Assembly: GCF_000720175.1 (NCBI RefSeq) | Contig: NZ_JOIX01000070.1 | Span: forward strand, 1 to 39,163 | Length of the DNA stretch: 39,163 bases | Reading direction: 5' to 3' | Source: Streptomyces sp. NRRL S-337 | GTDB lineage: Bacteria; Actinomycetota; Actinomycetes; Streptomycetales; Streptomycetaceae | Part shown: one piece after another, positions 32,170 through 39,163 of the stretch | Numbering within the stretch: position 1 is the first letter of the stretch | Layout of the letters: every line of letters begins with the position of its first letter | Notes under the pieces: generated by a model | What the model was told of the DNA's origin: nothing | Seen by the model: only the letters and a program-made list of their open reading frames with translations | The model's database searches: none | Program-made: the position numbers and the translations under genes

Positions 32170-32847
32170 CTAGAGAGGCGGTGGGGTGGGCATTGCCGTT
32201 CTGGTGAATCGCTCGCCGTGCAGGGCGTATTGGAGGATGGCGGCGTTGGGCAGCTTGCCTTTGCGTTCCGCGGCGAGGATCTCCGGCAGGGGCAGGTCTT
32301 CGAGTAGGGCTCGGAGCGCTACGGCCGCGGTGTGGTGGGTGAAGGCGATGACCGCGCAGGGTGTGCGCAGTGCGGTGCGGGCGAGTGCAGTGAAATCGGC
32401 GGCCCGCTGGGTGACGCCTGTGGCGAGGGATTCGCCTCCGCCGGGTGCGGTCCAGATGTGCTTGCGCTGTCGGCGGTCCTCTGCGAGTTCGGGGTAGGTG
32501 TCGTACAGCTCGCGCTTGGTCATGTAGGTGGCGTCGCCGTAGTGCTGTTCATCGAGGAGCGACGTCTGCTGGGGCCAGCCTGCCGGGAGGCTGGGGAGGG
32601 CGATGGCGGCGGTGTCGATGGCCCTGCGGTAGGTGGAGGTGTAGACGCGGGGTTGGTGGTGGATGAGGTCTGGGAGTGTCTCGGCGAGCCACTGGGCCTG
32701 GCGGAAGCCGCGCGGGGTGAGGCCGACGAGGCTGCGGGAGATGTGATGGGCGGCGGCTCCGTTGTAGGGGCGAGGGTCCTGGTAGAAGCCGAGGTACTTG
32801 TCGGCGTTCTCCACTGATTCGGCGTGCCGGATGATCAGGAGTGTCAC
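32170..32847 (-). CDS. Histidine phosphatase family protein
   Basis: 225 aa from GTG 32847. It opens LLIIRHAESVEN: the phospho-accepting His is H8 in the RHAE motif. Other catalytic parts: LTPRGFRQAQWLAETL, VYTSTYRRAIDTAAIALP and the second active-site His in VIAFTHHTAAVAL. Members remove phosphate from small metabolites or proteins; substrate unknown. Its start is 10 bp after the nucleotidyltransferase stop and its end 9 bp before the MetRS-like gene, so the three are one operon. Confidence 0.85.
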   Translation of the reverse strand: MTLLIIRHAESVENADKYLGFYQDPRPYNGAAAHHISRSLVGLTPRGFRQAQWLAETLPDLIHHQPRVYTSTYRRAIDTAAIALPSLPAGWPQQTSLLDEQHYGDATYMTKRELYDTYPELAEDRRQRKHIWTAPGGGESLATGVTQRAADFTALARTALRTPCAVIAFTHHTAAVALRALLEDLPLPEILAAERKGKLPNAAILQYALHGERFTRTAMPTPPPL

Positions 32848-32857
32848 GGGTCCGGCC

Positions 32858-33955
32858 CTATCCGGCGAGGCTGGCGACGTAGGAGTTGCTGACGGTCCAG
32901 GGCGTGAGCTCGATTCCGAAGCCGCTGCGTTCGCCGTCCTGGGTGTGGACGAGCTTGCCGGACAGGTGCACGGTGTCGCCCGACCGGAAGGCACCGGTGT
33001 AGGCGCCGAGGTACGAGCGCATGTGGGTGATCCGGTGAGCGAAGGAGGCGGGCTCGTCGACCGTCGAGCTGAGGACGGTCTTCACCTTGATCTCGTAGAC
33101 CGCCGGGGTGGCCAGGCCCTGGGCGTGGTCGGTGATCTCCGCCAGGAGGGAGATTTCGCCGATCTCCTTGGAGGAGATGCAGGCGAAGGTCTTGTCGCGG
33201 TCGGCGCGGATGGGCTCGCAGTTGATGTGCGCGCCGGCGTGCGCCGTCAGGCCCTGGAGCTTGCGGCGCTCCTGCTTGATGAGTGCGTCGAAGGAGCTGC
33301 CCTCCATGTACTTGGCCCGTCGGATGTAGAGGCGGGTCAGGTCGTCTCCTTCGTACGGCTTGATCAGCTGCTCGTGGTGGAACAGTGCATGGGCGGCCTC
33401 GTAGCCCTCGGGGCCGTAGCAGACGAGGTCGAGGTCGGAGCGCTCGTTGTGGCAGCCGACGAGGAAGGAACCGGTGACACCGATCAGTCCTTGGGCGCCG
33501 TTTGCGGCGACCCACTCGGTGATCGCGAGGAGGTCCTTGCCCGCAGGACTGTCGGCGACGAGGCCGGGGTCCTCGTGGATGGCCACGAGGGCGTGGCGGC
33601 AGGAGTAGTGGACGACGATGTCGTCGCGTGGGATGCCGGTGATGACGCAGCCGAGGGTGTCGGAGTAGACGTAGCACTCCGGCCGGTTGGCGAGGATGCC
33701 GAAGGACTTCGACACCACGCTGTTCTGCCGGTAGGTCTGGCCGAACAGACGCCGGTCGCCCTTGGCATCGGGGTGGTACTTCACGTAGCCGAGGTAGTGG
33801 CTGCCCGGATGGCTGTCGCCGATGACCTTGAAAATGACCCCGTGGTGGTCCATCAGGTAGTCGCGGTCGCGGACGGCGGAGACTGGCCTACCGGTCGTCT
33901 GCGAACTGCGCCAGGGTGGGGAAGCTGCCGGTATCGATGGTGCTGGAGGACTCAT
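32858..33955 (-). CDS. Nucleotidyltransferase-domain protein
   Basis: About 365 aa; ATG 33955 is chosen because GGGA precedes it and the conserved VRDRDYL...GVIFKVIGDSHP segment lies downstream of it; TTG 33964 and ATG 33853 are alternatives. An N-terminal domain (about 30-155) with DRDYL, GHYLGYVKYHP-like text and many conserved Tyr/Arg is followed by the pol-beta-type nucleotidyltransferase motif GSFLVGCHNERSDLDLVCYG (about 162-181, catalytic Asp pair DLD). Such enzymes attach nucleotides to small molecules, proteins or RNA; the acceptor is unknown. It overlaps the kinase gene by about 68 bp. Confidence 0.75.
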   Translation of the reverse strand: MSPPAPSIPAASPPWRSSQTTGRPVSAVRDRDYLMDHHGVIFKVIGDSHPGSHYLGYVKYHPDAKGDRRLFGQTYRQNSVVSKSFGILANRPECYVYSDTLGCVITGIPRDDIVVHYSCRHALVAIHEDPGLVADSPAGKDLLAITEWVAANGAQGLIGVTGSFLVGCHNERSDLDLVCYGPEGYEAAHALFHHEQLIKPYEGDDLTRLYIRRAKYMEGSSFDALIKQERRKLQGLTAHAGAHINCEPIRADRDKTFACISSKEIGEISLLAEITDHAQGLATPAVYEIKVKTVLSSTVDEPASFAHRITHMRSYLGAYTGAFRSGDTVHLSGKLVHTQDGERSGFGIELTPWTVSNSYVASLAG

Positions 33956-34787
33956 ACTGATCAAGTCCCATCGTGAAGAGGGCTCGGCGGTACTGCCACT
34001 TGATGTGCTTGTCGTGCCGTGCAGGGTCGGTGGGCCGCATGAGGGCGAGGAAGAAGAAGCACTTGACGAGCAGGAAGTCGCCCAGACGCTCGCTCACAGG
34101 CCGGCCGATCAGGTCGGTTGTGGTTTCGTCGAGGGCGTTCGTGTAGGCAGCGCGCTGTGTGGGGGCGACGCTGTAGCCCTTGCCGCCTCCCTTGAAGGCC
34201 ACGATGTCGAGTGCGGGATAGACGTCATAGCCGAGCGGGACGGGGCCGTGGTGCTGCCAGTCGATGACGCCCTTGGCGAGGACGTTCGGGAGCCCGTAGT
34301 CGAGGTGGCCGTGGACCATGGGCAGTGCCGCCGTCCGGTCGAGGGCCCGCTTGACCGCCTCGTGCACCCGCGGGGTGTCGAGGTCCGGGTCTTCCTCGAA
34401 TACGTTGGCGGCGAAGGCGGCTTTCTCGAACCACGGCGCCGCAGTCAGCGGGTGGGTTGCCTGGGCCCGCAGAAGCCGGGAGCCGACGGAGGCAGCCGTG
34501 CTGATCACCTGATCGCGAACTGCACCGTCACGCTGGGCGTCGCTGAGAGCCTCGTCGTGCAGTGAGGCGGCGCCGAGAGAGCGCTCAATGACGAAGTAAC
34601 CTCCGTTCTCCGCGCCGCTATCGACGATTTCCGGAACGGGGTACCCGAGGCCGGCGGTGAGCCGCTGGAACTCAATCTCCGCACGCAGATCCTCGCCTCC
34701 GGTTCGCTTGTAAAAAAGACCGTCAGCCGACCTCCACACCGCGCCCTGCGTGGCCGTCCTGTCCTTGACGAACTCCCAGTCGCTCAT
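33888..34787 (-). CDS. Aminoglycoside-phosphotransferase-like kinase
   Basis: 299 aa from ATG 34787, with GGAGAG directly upstream. Kinase-like fold: nucleotide-binding strands with lysine in GLFYKRTGGEDLRAEIEFQRL, catalytic loop HGHLDYGLPNVL (159-170; the family's HGDxxxxN reads HGHLDxxxxN) and VIDW (174-177) as metal-binding Asp. The loop form is also found in related choline/MDR kinases. It heads the operon kinase, nucleotidyltransferase, phosphatase, MetRS-like. Phosphorylation of a small metabolite is the likely role; antibiotic resistance is possible but unsupported. Confidence 0.82.
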   Translation of the reverse strand: MSDWEFVKDRTATQGAVWRSADGLFYKRTGGEDLRAEIEFQRLTAGLGYPVPEIVDSGAENGGYFVIERSLGAASLHDEALSDAQRDGAVRDQVISTAASVGSRLLRAQATHPLTAAPWFEKAAFAANVFEEDPDLDTPRVHEAVKRALDRTAALPMVHGHLDYGLPNVLAKGVIDWQHHGPVPLGYDVYPALDIVAFKGGGKGYSVAPTQRAAYTNALDETTTDLIGRPVSERLGDFLLVKCFFFLALMRPTDPARHDKHIKWQYRRALFTMGLDQYESSSTIDTGSFPTLAQFADDR

Positions 34788-34932
34788 CTCTCCGTCCTTC
34801 CGTCGAAGCAGACCTCGGCTTGTTGCAGCATGAACGCCTTGACGGGCAGAGCCGAAACGGAACTCGCAACGACGCCCATCGGGGGAGGTGGTCCTCGTCC
34901 TCCTCTCGGCCACGAACCGAGCAACGGGCATC

Positions 34933-35106
34933 TCAGGAGGCGGGTTCCGCATCAGACGCAGAGAGGGCGCCGGGCTGATGCTCGTCCATCGCATCGCCGA
35001 TGAGGACACCGACGCCGACGAGGCCGGTCGCGGCCAGCAAGGCCCACAGCCAGCCGAGGGCGGCTCCCAGCAGGTCACTGTCATGGGGACGGGCGTGCGC
35101 GCTCAT
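34933..35106 (-). CDS. Small single-pass membrane protein
   Basis: 57 aa from ATG 35106 with AGGAAG in front. A hydrophobic helix (LLGAALGWLWALLAATGLVG, about residues 10-36) with short polar ends suggests a single membrane pass. Too short for family assignment. It lies between a 95-aa protein and the kinase, 145 bp before the kinase start. Confidence 0.5.
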   Translation of the reverse strand: MSAHARPHDSDLLGAALGWLWALLAATGLVGVGVLIGDAMDEHQPGALSASDAEPAS

Positions 35107-35160
35107 AAACTTCCTGCCTTCACTCGGCATGGCAGCTGGTGGGACGTCCGCTGTCGCGGA

Positions 35161-35448
35161 TCAAAGGTCGTCTCGCGGCAGGCTCCGGAGGCCGGCGCGG
35201 TAGTCCTCGCGGATCTTGATGGCTCGCTCGATCTGGATGGCATACAGCTCCATCTCCGAAGGGGTCAGGATCAGCACGGACTCGGACTCTGTGCTGCTGT
35301 CCGAGTGGTGCAGTTGCACCGGCAGGGCCGCTTGCTGGGCCCGGTGGTCGTAGATGAGATCTCGGGTCATGGGCGTGGCGTGCGTGACGTGGGGGATGGC
35401 GCTCGCCTGCTGCTCGTGGCGGTGCGCATTGTTCGGGTCGGGGTGCAC
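35161..35448 (-). CDS. Small hydrophilic hypothetical protein
   Basis: 95 aa from GTG 35448 with GGAGG nine bases in front. His-rich N-terminus (HPDPNNAHRHEQQ), Ser/Glu centre, then a helical tail SEMELYAIQIERAIKIRED. No recognised family. It stands first on the minus strand, divergent from the class IV aminotransferase, and probably begins the transcript of the kinase operon. Confidence 0.6.
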   Translation of the reverse strand: MHPDPNNAHRHEQQASAIPHVTHATPMTRDLIYDHRAQQAALPVQLHHSDSSTESESVLILTPSEMELYAIQIERAIKIREDYRAGLRSLPRDDL

Positions 35449-35475
35449 GGCTGCTGGCCTCCGTCTCCACTGCGT

Positions 35476-35497
35476 ACTGCATTGCCTGGCATGCAGT
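35476..35497. promoter_or_regulatory. Palindromic operator in the divergent promoter region
   Basis: ACTGCAT, 8 bp, ATGCAGT is a perfect 7-bp inverted repeat. It is 28 bp upstream of the minus-strand GTG 35448 and 107 bp upstream of the aminotransferase ATG, well placed to control both directions. The HTH-SUMF1 protein at 36394 is a candidate binder. Confidence 0.5.
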
Positions 35498-35603
35498 TAA
35501 CGGCCGACGACGCGGAGTGAGGAAGGAACTCTTGCTGAACTTACGGCCGTCGGGCCCAGCATTCCGTGTTCGGCACCAGGCGTCCGCTGACAGACTGATG
35601 CGC

Positions 35604-36383
35604 ATGGCGCTCTTGAACGGACATCCGGCAGACCCCGACGCGCTGCGTGCGCTCGCGCTCACCAACTACGGTCACTTCACTTCGATGCGCGTCGACGAAC
35701 AGCACGTTCGCGGCCTGACCCGGCACCTGGAACGACTGGTGCGCGACTGCCGTACGGTTTTTGGCGCGGACCTGGACCCGGCCCTTGTGCGCCGGTACGT
35801 GCGCGAGGCGGTGGGCGACAAACCCGGTGCCTTCGTCGTACGGGTCACCATCCTCGATCCGGGGCTGGACATGGGACGCCCCGCTGACGCGAACGACCCC
35901 CATGTGCTCGTGACCCACCGACCGGCAGGCGCGCTGCCGCTGCCCCCGCTGCGCGTGAAGACCGTCCGCTACCAGCGAGATGTGGCGCAGGTGAAGCACA
36001 CCGGACTGTTCGGTGCCCTCCACCACCGTCGCGCCGCCCAGCTGGCCGGCTTCGACGACGCACTGTTCGTGGGCCCGGACGGGCTGGTCTCCGAGGGCGG
36101 CACCTGGAACGTCGGCTTCATCGACGCGCACGGCAGCGTGGTGTGGCCCAAGGCCGATGTCCTGCCCGGCGTCACGATGGCCCTGCTCCAGGAGCTCCAC
36201 TCCCACTCGGCTGCGCCCGTTCCATCCGAGCATCTCCCCCAGATGCAGGCCGCCTTCGCGACGAACACCACCATCGGCGTACGGGCGATCAGCGCAATCG
36301 ATGAAACCCAGCTGCCCACCGAGCACCCCGCCCTCGTCGAGCTGCGCAAATCCTTCCTGGCCCTACGCGGCGAGCAGCTGTAG
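35604..36383 (+). CDS. Class IV aminotransferase family protein
   Basis: 259 aa from ATG 35604 (the homologue-like start MALLNGHPADPDALRALAL). Upstream there is a good AGGAAGGA with TTG 35532, whose frame includes a rare TTA codon at 35538; start is therefore not settled. PLP lysine K131 in VAQVKHTGLFGALHH; glutamate in GLVSEGGTWNVGFI (about 161-173) and Arg/Tyr residues of the fold-type IV family. Members include branched-chain and D-amino-acid transaminases and aminodeoxychorismate lyase. Which reaction is not decidable. It faces the kinase operon and precedes the HTH-SUMF1 gene by 10 bp. Confidence 0.83.
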   Translation: MALLNGHPADPDALRALALTNYGHFTSMRVDEQHVRGLTRHLERLVRDCRTVFGADLDPALVRRYVREAVGDKPGAFVVRVTILDPGLDMGRPADANDPHVLVTHRPAGALPLPPLRVKTVRYQRDVAQVKHTGLFGALHHRRAAQLAGFDDALFVGPDGLVSEGGTWNVGFIDAHGSVVWPKADVLPGVTMALLQELHSHSAAPVPSEHLPQMQAAFATNTTIGVRAISAIDETQLPTEHPALVELRKSFLALRGEQL

Positions 36384-36393
36384 GACGGCCTGG

Positions 36394-37332
36394 ATGGACC
36401 GGCCGGGGGTAGCGCGGTGGACCGGACGTGAGACCAAAGCCCTGCGCTTGGCGATGCGCATGACCGTACGCGGGTTCGCTGCGGGGATCGGGGTCAGCGA
36501 CCGCATGGTGTCCAAGTGGGAAAGGGGCGGAGAGAACATCACTCCCCGCCCCGGCAATCAGGCTGCGCTCGACACGTTGCTCGTCCGCGCGGGTACGCAG
36601 GTGCAGGAGCGGTTCGCGCAGCTGCTGACAGCCAGGGCCGCAGCGGGCGACGATGAGCGCACCGAAGCGCTTTTAGCTCCCGCCGCGCAACGCTATCGCC
36701 ACCCCGTGGACGGGAAGTTGATGATTGCCGTGGAGGAAGGGATCTACCTCAGCGGAGCGGACAACACCCCCAGCTGGCTGCCGGCATTCCTCATCGACAT
36801 CTATCCGGTCACCAACGCCGATTACTTTCGCTTCACCGATGCGACGGGCCATCCCGCACCCAGGCACTGGGGGCGGGATGGGCACTGCCCCGACAGCATC
36901 TTCGACCACCCGGTGGTGTGGATCACCTGGCGTGATGCGAATGCCTACGCGGCCTGGGCGGGGAAGAGCCTGCCCACGAGCGAGCAATGGGAGAAAGCCG
37001 CTCGTGGGGCCAAGGGCAGCGCCTACCCATGGGGCGACGCAGCGACCGCCGCGAAGTGCAACGTCCAGGAGTCCGGAATAGGGCACACCACTCCCGTCTC
37101 CCGCTACCACTCTGGCGTCAGCGCCTTCGGCGTCTACGACCTGTGCGGCAACACATGGGAATGGTGCACGACCGAATCGGAAACCGGCCGACGGGTCCTC
37201 AAAGGCAGCGCCTTCACCAGCCCCTTCGTCCGCGCCGACCCAGCCGCCTTCAACGACGCCTCCGAGACGATGAGCGACAACGACACGGGATTTCGCTGCG
37301 TCACCACCACACTCGCTCTTGGGCCCCACTGA
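36394..37332 (+). CDS. HTH domain fused to SUMF1/FGE-like domain
   Basis: 312 aa from ATG 36394. N-terminus (1-65) is an XRE-like HTH: ETKALRLAMRMTVRGFAAGI, GVSDRMVSKWERGG. A linker and then a formylglycine-generating-enzyme (SUMF1) fold (about 85-308): LIDIYPVTNADYFRFTDATG, VVWITWRDANAYAAWAGKSL, WEKAARGAKGSAYPWGD, DLCGNTWEWCTTESE, GFRCV. True FGEs have two Cys in the GSxxCxxxxC segment; here it reads GSAFTSPFVRADPAAF, so the copper/cysteine site is missing. The fold then may bind a ligand and the protein act as a regulator. It is probably co-transcribed with the aminotransferase. Confidence 0.82.
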   Translation: MDRPGVARWTGRETKALRLAMRMTVRGFAAGIGVSDRMVSKWERGGENITPRPGNQAALDTLLVRAGTQVQERFAQLLTARAAAGDDERTEALLAPAAQRYRHPVDGKLMIAVEEGIYLSGADNTPSWLPAFLIDIYPVTNADYFRFTDATGHPAPRHWGRDGHCPDSIFDHPVVWITWRDANAYAAWAGKSLPTSEQWEKAARGAKGSAYPWGDAATAAKCNVQESGIGHTTPVSRYHSGVSAFGVYDLCGNTWEWCTTESETGRRVLKGSAFTSPFVRADPAAFNDASETMSDNDTGFRCVTTTLALGPH

Positions 37333-37371
37333 TCAACACGTCAGCGGTCCGCTGCACTCGACACGCTGCCG

Positions 37372-37779
37372 CTAACTCCAAGGGGAAGTGCGCTTAGGGA
37401 AAAGCTCGACCATGACTTCTCGTGCACGCTCGTCTGGCACAGCGGCAGCCTGATACTCGACTTTCCGTACGTGATCGAGAAAATCGTCTGGAAGGGCGAT
37501 GTGGTAGCGCGAAAGGTAGTGAACGAGGTCGACAGGCCAGACCCATTCACCGTCTGTCACCAGTGATCCGGCACCACCGATCCACTCGTCTCCTGAGATG
37601 ACATCACGCTCAGCACCCATGGTGCTGAAGATCTCCTCGCCGCCTTTGAGGTAGGAGAGAATTCGATCTTCATCGGGTGCGGGTGGGCCCTCCATAGCTT
37701 GAGTCAGAGACTCACTATAGACGGCGGGGTCACCGTCCTCGTTGCCTTCTACAAAAAAGCCTACTCGGCGAATCATCAT
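37372..37779 (-). CDS. Probable immunity protein for the adjacent toxin
   Basis: 135 aa from ATG 37779, preceded immediately by GAGGA. Acidic and without signal or membrane segment: MMIRRVGFFVEGNEDGDPA start, FSTMGAERDVISGDEWIGG centre, LVHYLSRYHIALPDDFLDHV helix. No family recognised. Placed 18 bp after the stop of a WXG100-type toxin gene on the same strand, as immunity genes are. The role is from context only. Confidence 0.6.
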   Translation of the reverse strand: MMIRRVGFFVEGNEDGDPAVYSESLTQAMEGPPAPDEDRILSYLKGGEEIFSTMGAERDVISGDEWIGGAGSLVTDGEWVWPVDLVHYLSRYHIALPDDFLDHVRKVEYQAAAVPDERAREVMVELFPKRTSPWS

Positions 37780-37797
37780 TCCTCGCAGTTTTGGGTG

Positions 37798-39084
37798 TCA
37801 GCCGGTGATGGGAAGGAATATTCGCCAGTATCCGCCCTTATCGATGACGGGCTCCTGGATTCCCAGCTTGCGATCCACTCCCATGCGGTTGGTTGGCGCG
37901 TAGACAGGGGCTCCCATTTCATTTGCCACTGACTGTGCCAGCGGCTCCGCTCCGGCTCCCGAGTGGCAGGATATCAAGCGAATAGGCCCACCGGTGTAGT
38001 TCGGATTGTTGCGAATGCTTTCCACTACCTGGTGAGGGCTTATCTCGTAGGTGGTCTTCGCTACGCCTGCTGGATTGATGTGTCCTGCGATGAAGACGTT
38101 GTCGGGCGTGCCGTGCACGACAACGTCGTGGACACCATCAACGCGTCTTACTCGTTCCAAGTTCGACAGAGTGCGTGGATCGTAGCCAATGGTTGTCGTC
38201 TGCTTGCCGTGGTAGATCGGATGCCCGGACGGCAGTACGTCGTCGCCCGCCTTGGCGGGAGGGGCCATGGCTTCCGATTCTTTCGCGTGATAGAGCTGCC
38301 AGATACGCCGCTTGCCCATCTGGTCGATCGCTGGGCGAAGCCGGAGACCATCGAGCTTGATGTCCGCGAGGACTGTCTTGAAGCCGCCGGCGTCTCCTAC
38401 AGCCTTGGCGGTGCGCGCCGCACCTCCGAAGGCACCACCCAGCAAGACGCCAGTGACCCCAGCGTCACTGACCTCCTGGAGGTTGATGCCGTGTTGGTCG
38501 CCGAGGAGGTTGCGGCCGCCCTGGGCGACGACCACGTCGACGGTGATGGCTTCTATGCCGCCGATGGCGGCGGTCGCCAGGACCGTTCCGGCGATCTCGG
38601 CGACGGTGGCGGAGACGGCGATGCCGGCCGAGCTCGCTGCGGCGACGATTGCCTCGGTGGCGCCGGCTGCTGCGACTTCGCTGATTCCGCCGGTGAAGAG
38701 GGCCAGGGCCGTGCCGGCGACCAGGACCGCGCCGGCGATCTCCAGCTCATGCTCGATCTTCTTCTTCGCCTCAGCGACCTGCTCGGCGTACTTGTCCAGG
38801 GCCTTGGCCATGTCACGGGCGGCGGTGGCCACGTCGTCGAGGTAACCCTTGCCACCACCGTGGTACTTGCGCCAGAACTCACCGAACGCCTCGATCGACT
38901 TGCCCTTGTTGTTGTCGATGACGTCTTGAGCCTTCTTGTGGCAGGCGGCCGTGCAGTCCTCGACGTCGTCGGCGAAGGTGCGCCAAGCGCGAGCAGCTTC
39001 CCGGAGTTCGTCCTCGTCGCCCTCAGGCCACCACATGCCCGTGAGGTCTTGGACGATCTCCTTTGCCTTGTCGGCAGCGCCCAT
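37798..39084 (-). CDS. WXG100-type polymorphic toxin with caspase-like C-terminal domain
   Basis: 428 aa from ATG 39084, overlapping the stop of the gene upstream (TGATG). N-terminal helical region (about 1-115) carries a WxG-like hairpin, EFWRKYHGGG, and a coiled AKALDKYAEQVAEAKKKIE typical of proteins exported by type VII (ESX) secretion. An Ala/Gly/Val-rich hydrophobic middle (about 115-235) follows. The C-terminal domain (about 265-428) has His324 in VVVHGTPDN and Cys373 in RLISCHSGAG, spaced as the His/Cys dyad of caspase-like (clan CD) cysteine peptidases. Toxin role inferred from plan and the small downstream gene. Confidence 0.75.
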   Translation of the reverse strand: MGAADKAKEIVQDLTGMWWPEGDEDELREAARAWRTFADDVEDCTAACHKKAQDVIDNNKGKSIEAFGEFWRKYHGGGKGYLDDVATAARDMAKALDKYAEQVAEAKKKIEHELEIAGAVLVAGTALALFTGGISEVAAAGATEAIVAAASSAGIAVSATVAEIAGTVLATAAIGGIEAITVDVVVAQGGRNLLGDQHGINLQEVSDAGVTGVLLGGAFGGAARTAKAVGDAGGFKTVLADIKLDGLRLRPAIDQMGKRRIWQLYHAKESEAMAPPAKAGDDVLPSGHPIYHGKQTTTIGYDPRTLSNLERVRRVDGVHDVVVHGTPDNVFIAGHINPAGVAKTTYEISPHQVVESIRNNPNYTGGPIRLISCHSGAGAEPLAQSVANEMGAPVYAPTNRMGVDRKLGIQEPVIDKGGYWRIFLPITG

Positions 39085-39163
39085 CACTTACCGCCCTCAA
39101 GGCCGGACTTGGCCGAGTGGTCAGCGTCTTCGTGGTTGGCGGCCATGTCGTTCATGGCCTTGG
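39084..39163 (-). CDS. C-terminus of a small WXG100/ESX-type protein (cut by window edge)
   Basis: The frame upstream of the toxin encodes KAMNDMAANHEDADHSAKSG followed by LEGGK and stops at TGA 39086-39084, overlapping the toxin ATG by one base. The remaining tail is small and hydrophilic, as in the WXG100-type partners or chaperones often encoded before ESX toxins. The start is outside the window, so the family is inferred from position. Confidence 0.55.
   Translation of the reverse strand, partial: KAMNDMAANHEDADHSAKSGLEGGK

Noticed and set aside
34888..35520. Plus-strand frame opposite the small membrane and hydrophilic proteins
   Set aside because: Antisense shadow; the minus-strand frames have ribosome sites and a credible membrane helix.
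36394..37332. Variable protein of a diversity-generating retroelement
   Set aside because: The SUMF1 fold is sometimes used there, but no reverse transcriptase, template repeat or A-biased variable region is present.

Overview
The window is high-GC actinobacterial chromosome, almost certainly Streptomyces. The signs are strong third-position G/C bias, many GTG starts, SpoIIE/PP2C-type phosphatases, a NsdA-like TPR regulator, a ydaO-type (cyclic di-AMP) riboswitch in front of an M23 peptidase, and Streptomyces-type hypothetical proteins. All calls come from reading the sequence and from family knowledge; no database was searched.

Left part (1 to about 25.0 kb) looks like ordinary chromosome. 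In order: MarR regulator divergent from an MFS exporter; PAS-PP2C-HATPase signalling phosphatase; type II NADH dehydrogenase; TetR regulator; a sigma factor fused to a zinc anti-sigma-like domain and an NPCBM sugar-binding-like domain; a lasso-cyclase/asparagine-synthetase-like protein divergent from a TPR regulator; L-2-hydroxyglutarate oxidase; trmB; PrsW-type membrane protease; an orphan Vsr-type endonuclease; a small membrane protein; aldo/keto reductase with three 19-bp-spaced repeats in front; M23 endopeptidase under a c-di-AMP riboswitch; DUF2332 protein; membrane PP2C phosphatase.

At 25,025-25,072 lies the 3' half of a tRNA-Lys(UUU) gene (anticodon loop to CCA) without a matching 5' half, followed on its own strand by a strong hairpin. 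This is the signature of an attachment-site scar: the element should lie to the right and a complete tRNA-Lys beyond the window. The sequence to the right fits: a broken Nudix gene, an IS5-like transposase tail, lower-GC genes and accessory functions.

Inside the putative island: (i) two divergent paralogous secreted proteins with two conserved cysteines, the second followed by an ABC ATPase and two membrane proteins (25.8-30.0 kb), arranged like a secreted-peptide/bacteriocin module; (ii) a compact minus-strand gene set (31.0-35.4 kb) of APH-like kinase, nucleotidyltransferase, histidine phosphatase and a MetRS-like protein that has lost its HIGH motif, with two small proteins upstream, facing a class IV aminotransferase and an HTH-SUMF1 fusion (35.6-37.3 kb) across a palindromic intergenic region; (iii) a WXG100-type polymorphic toxin with a caspase-like Cys/His C-terminal domain plus a likely immunity gene, running into the right edge (37.4-39.2 kb). 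Module (ii) is the best candidate for an undescribed system; its function is not known to me and is only inferred here.
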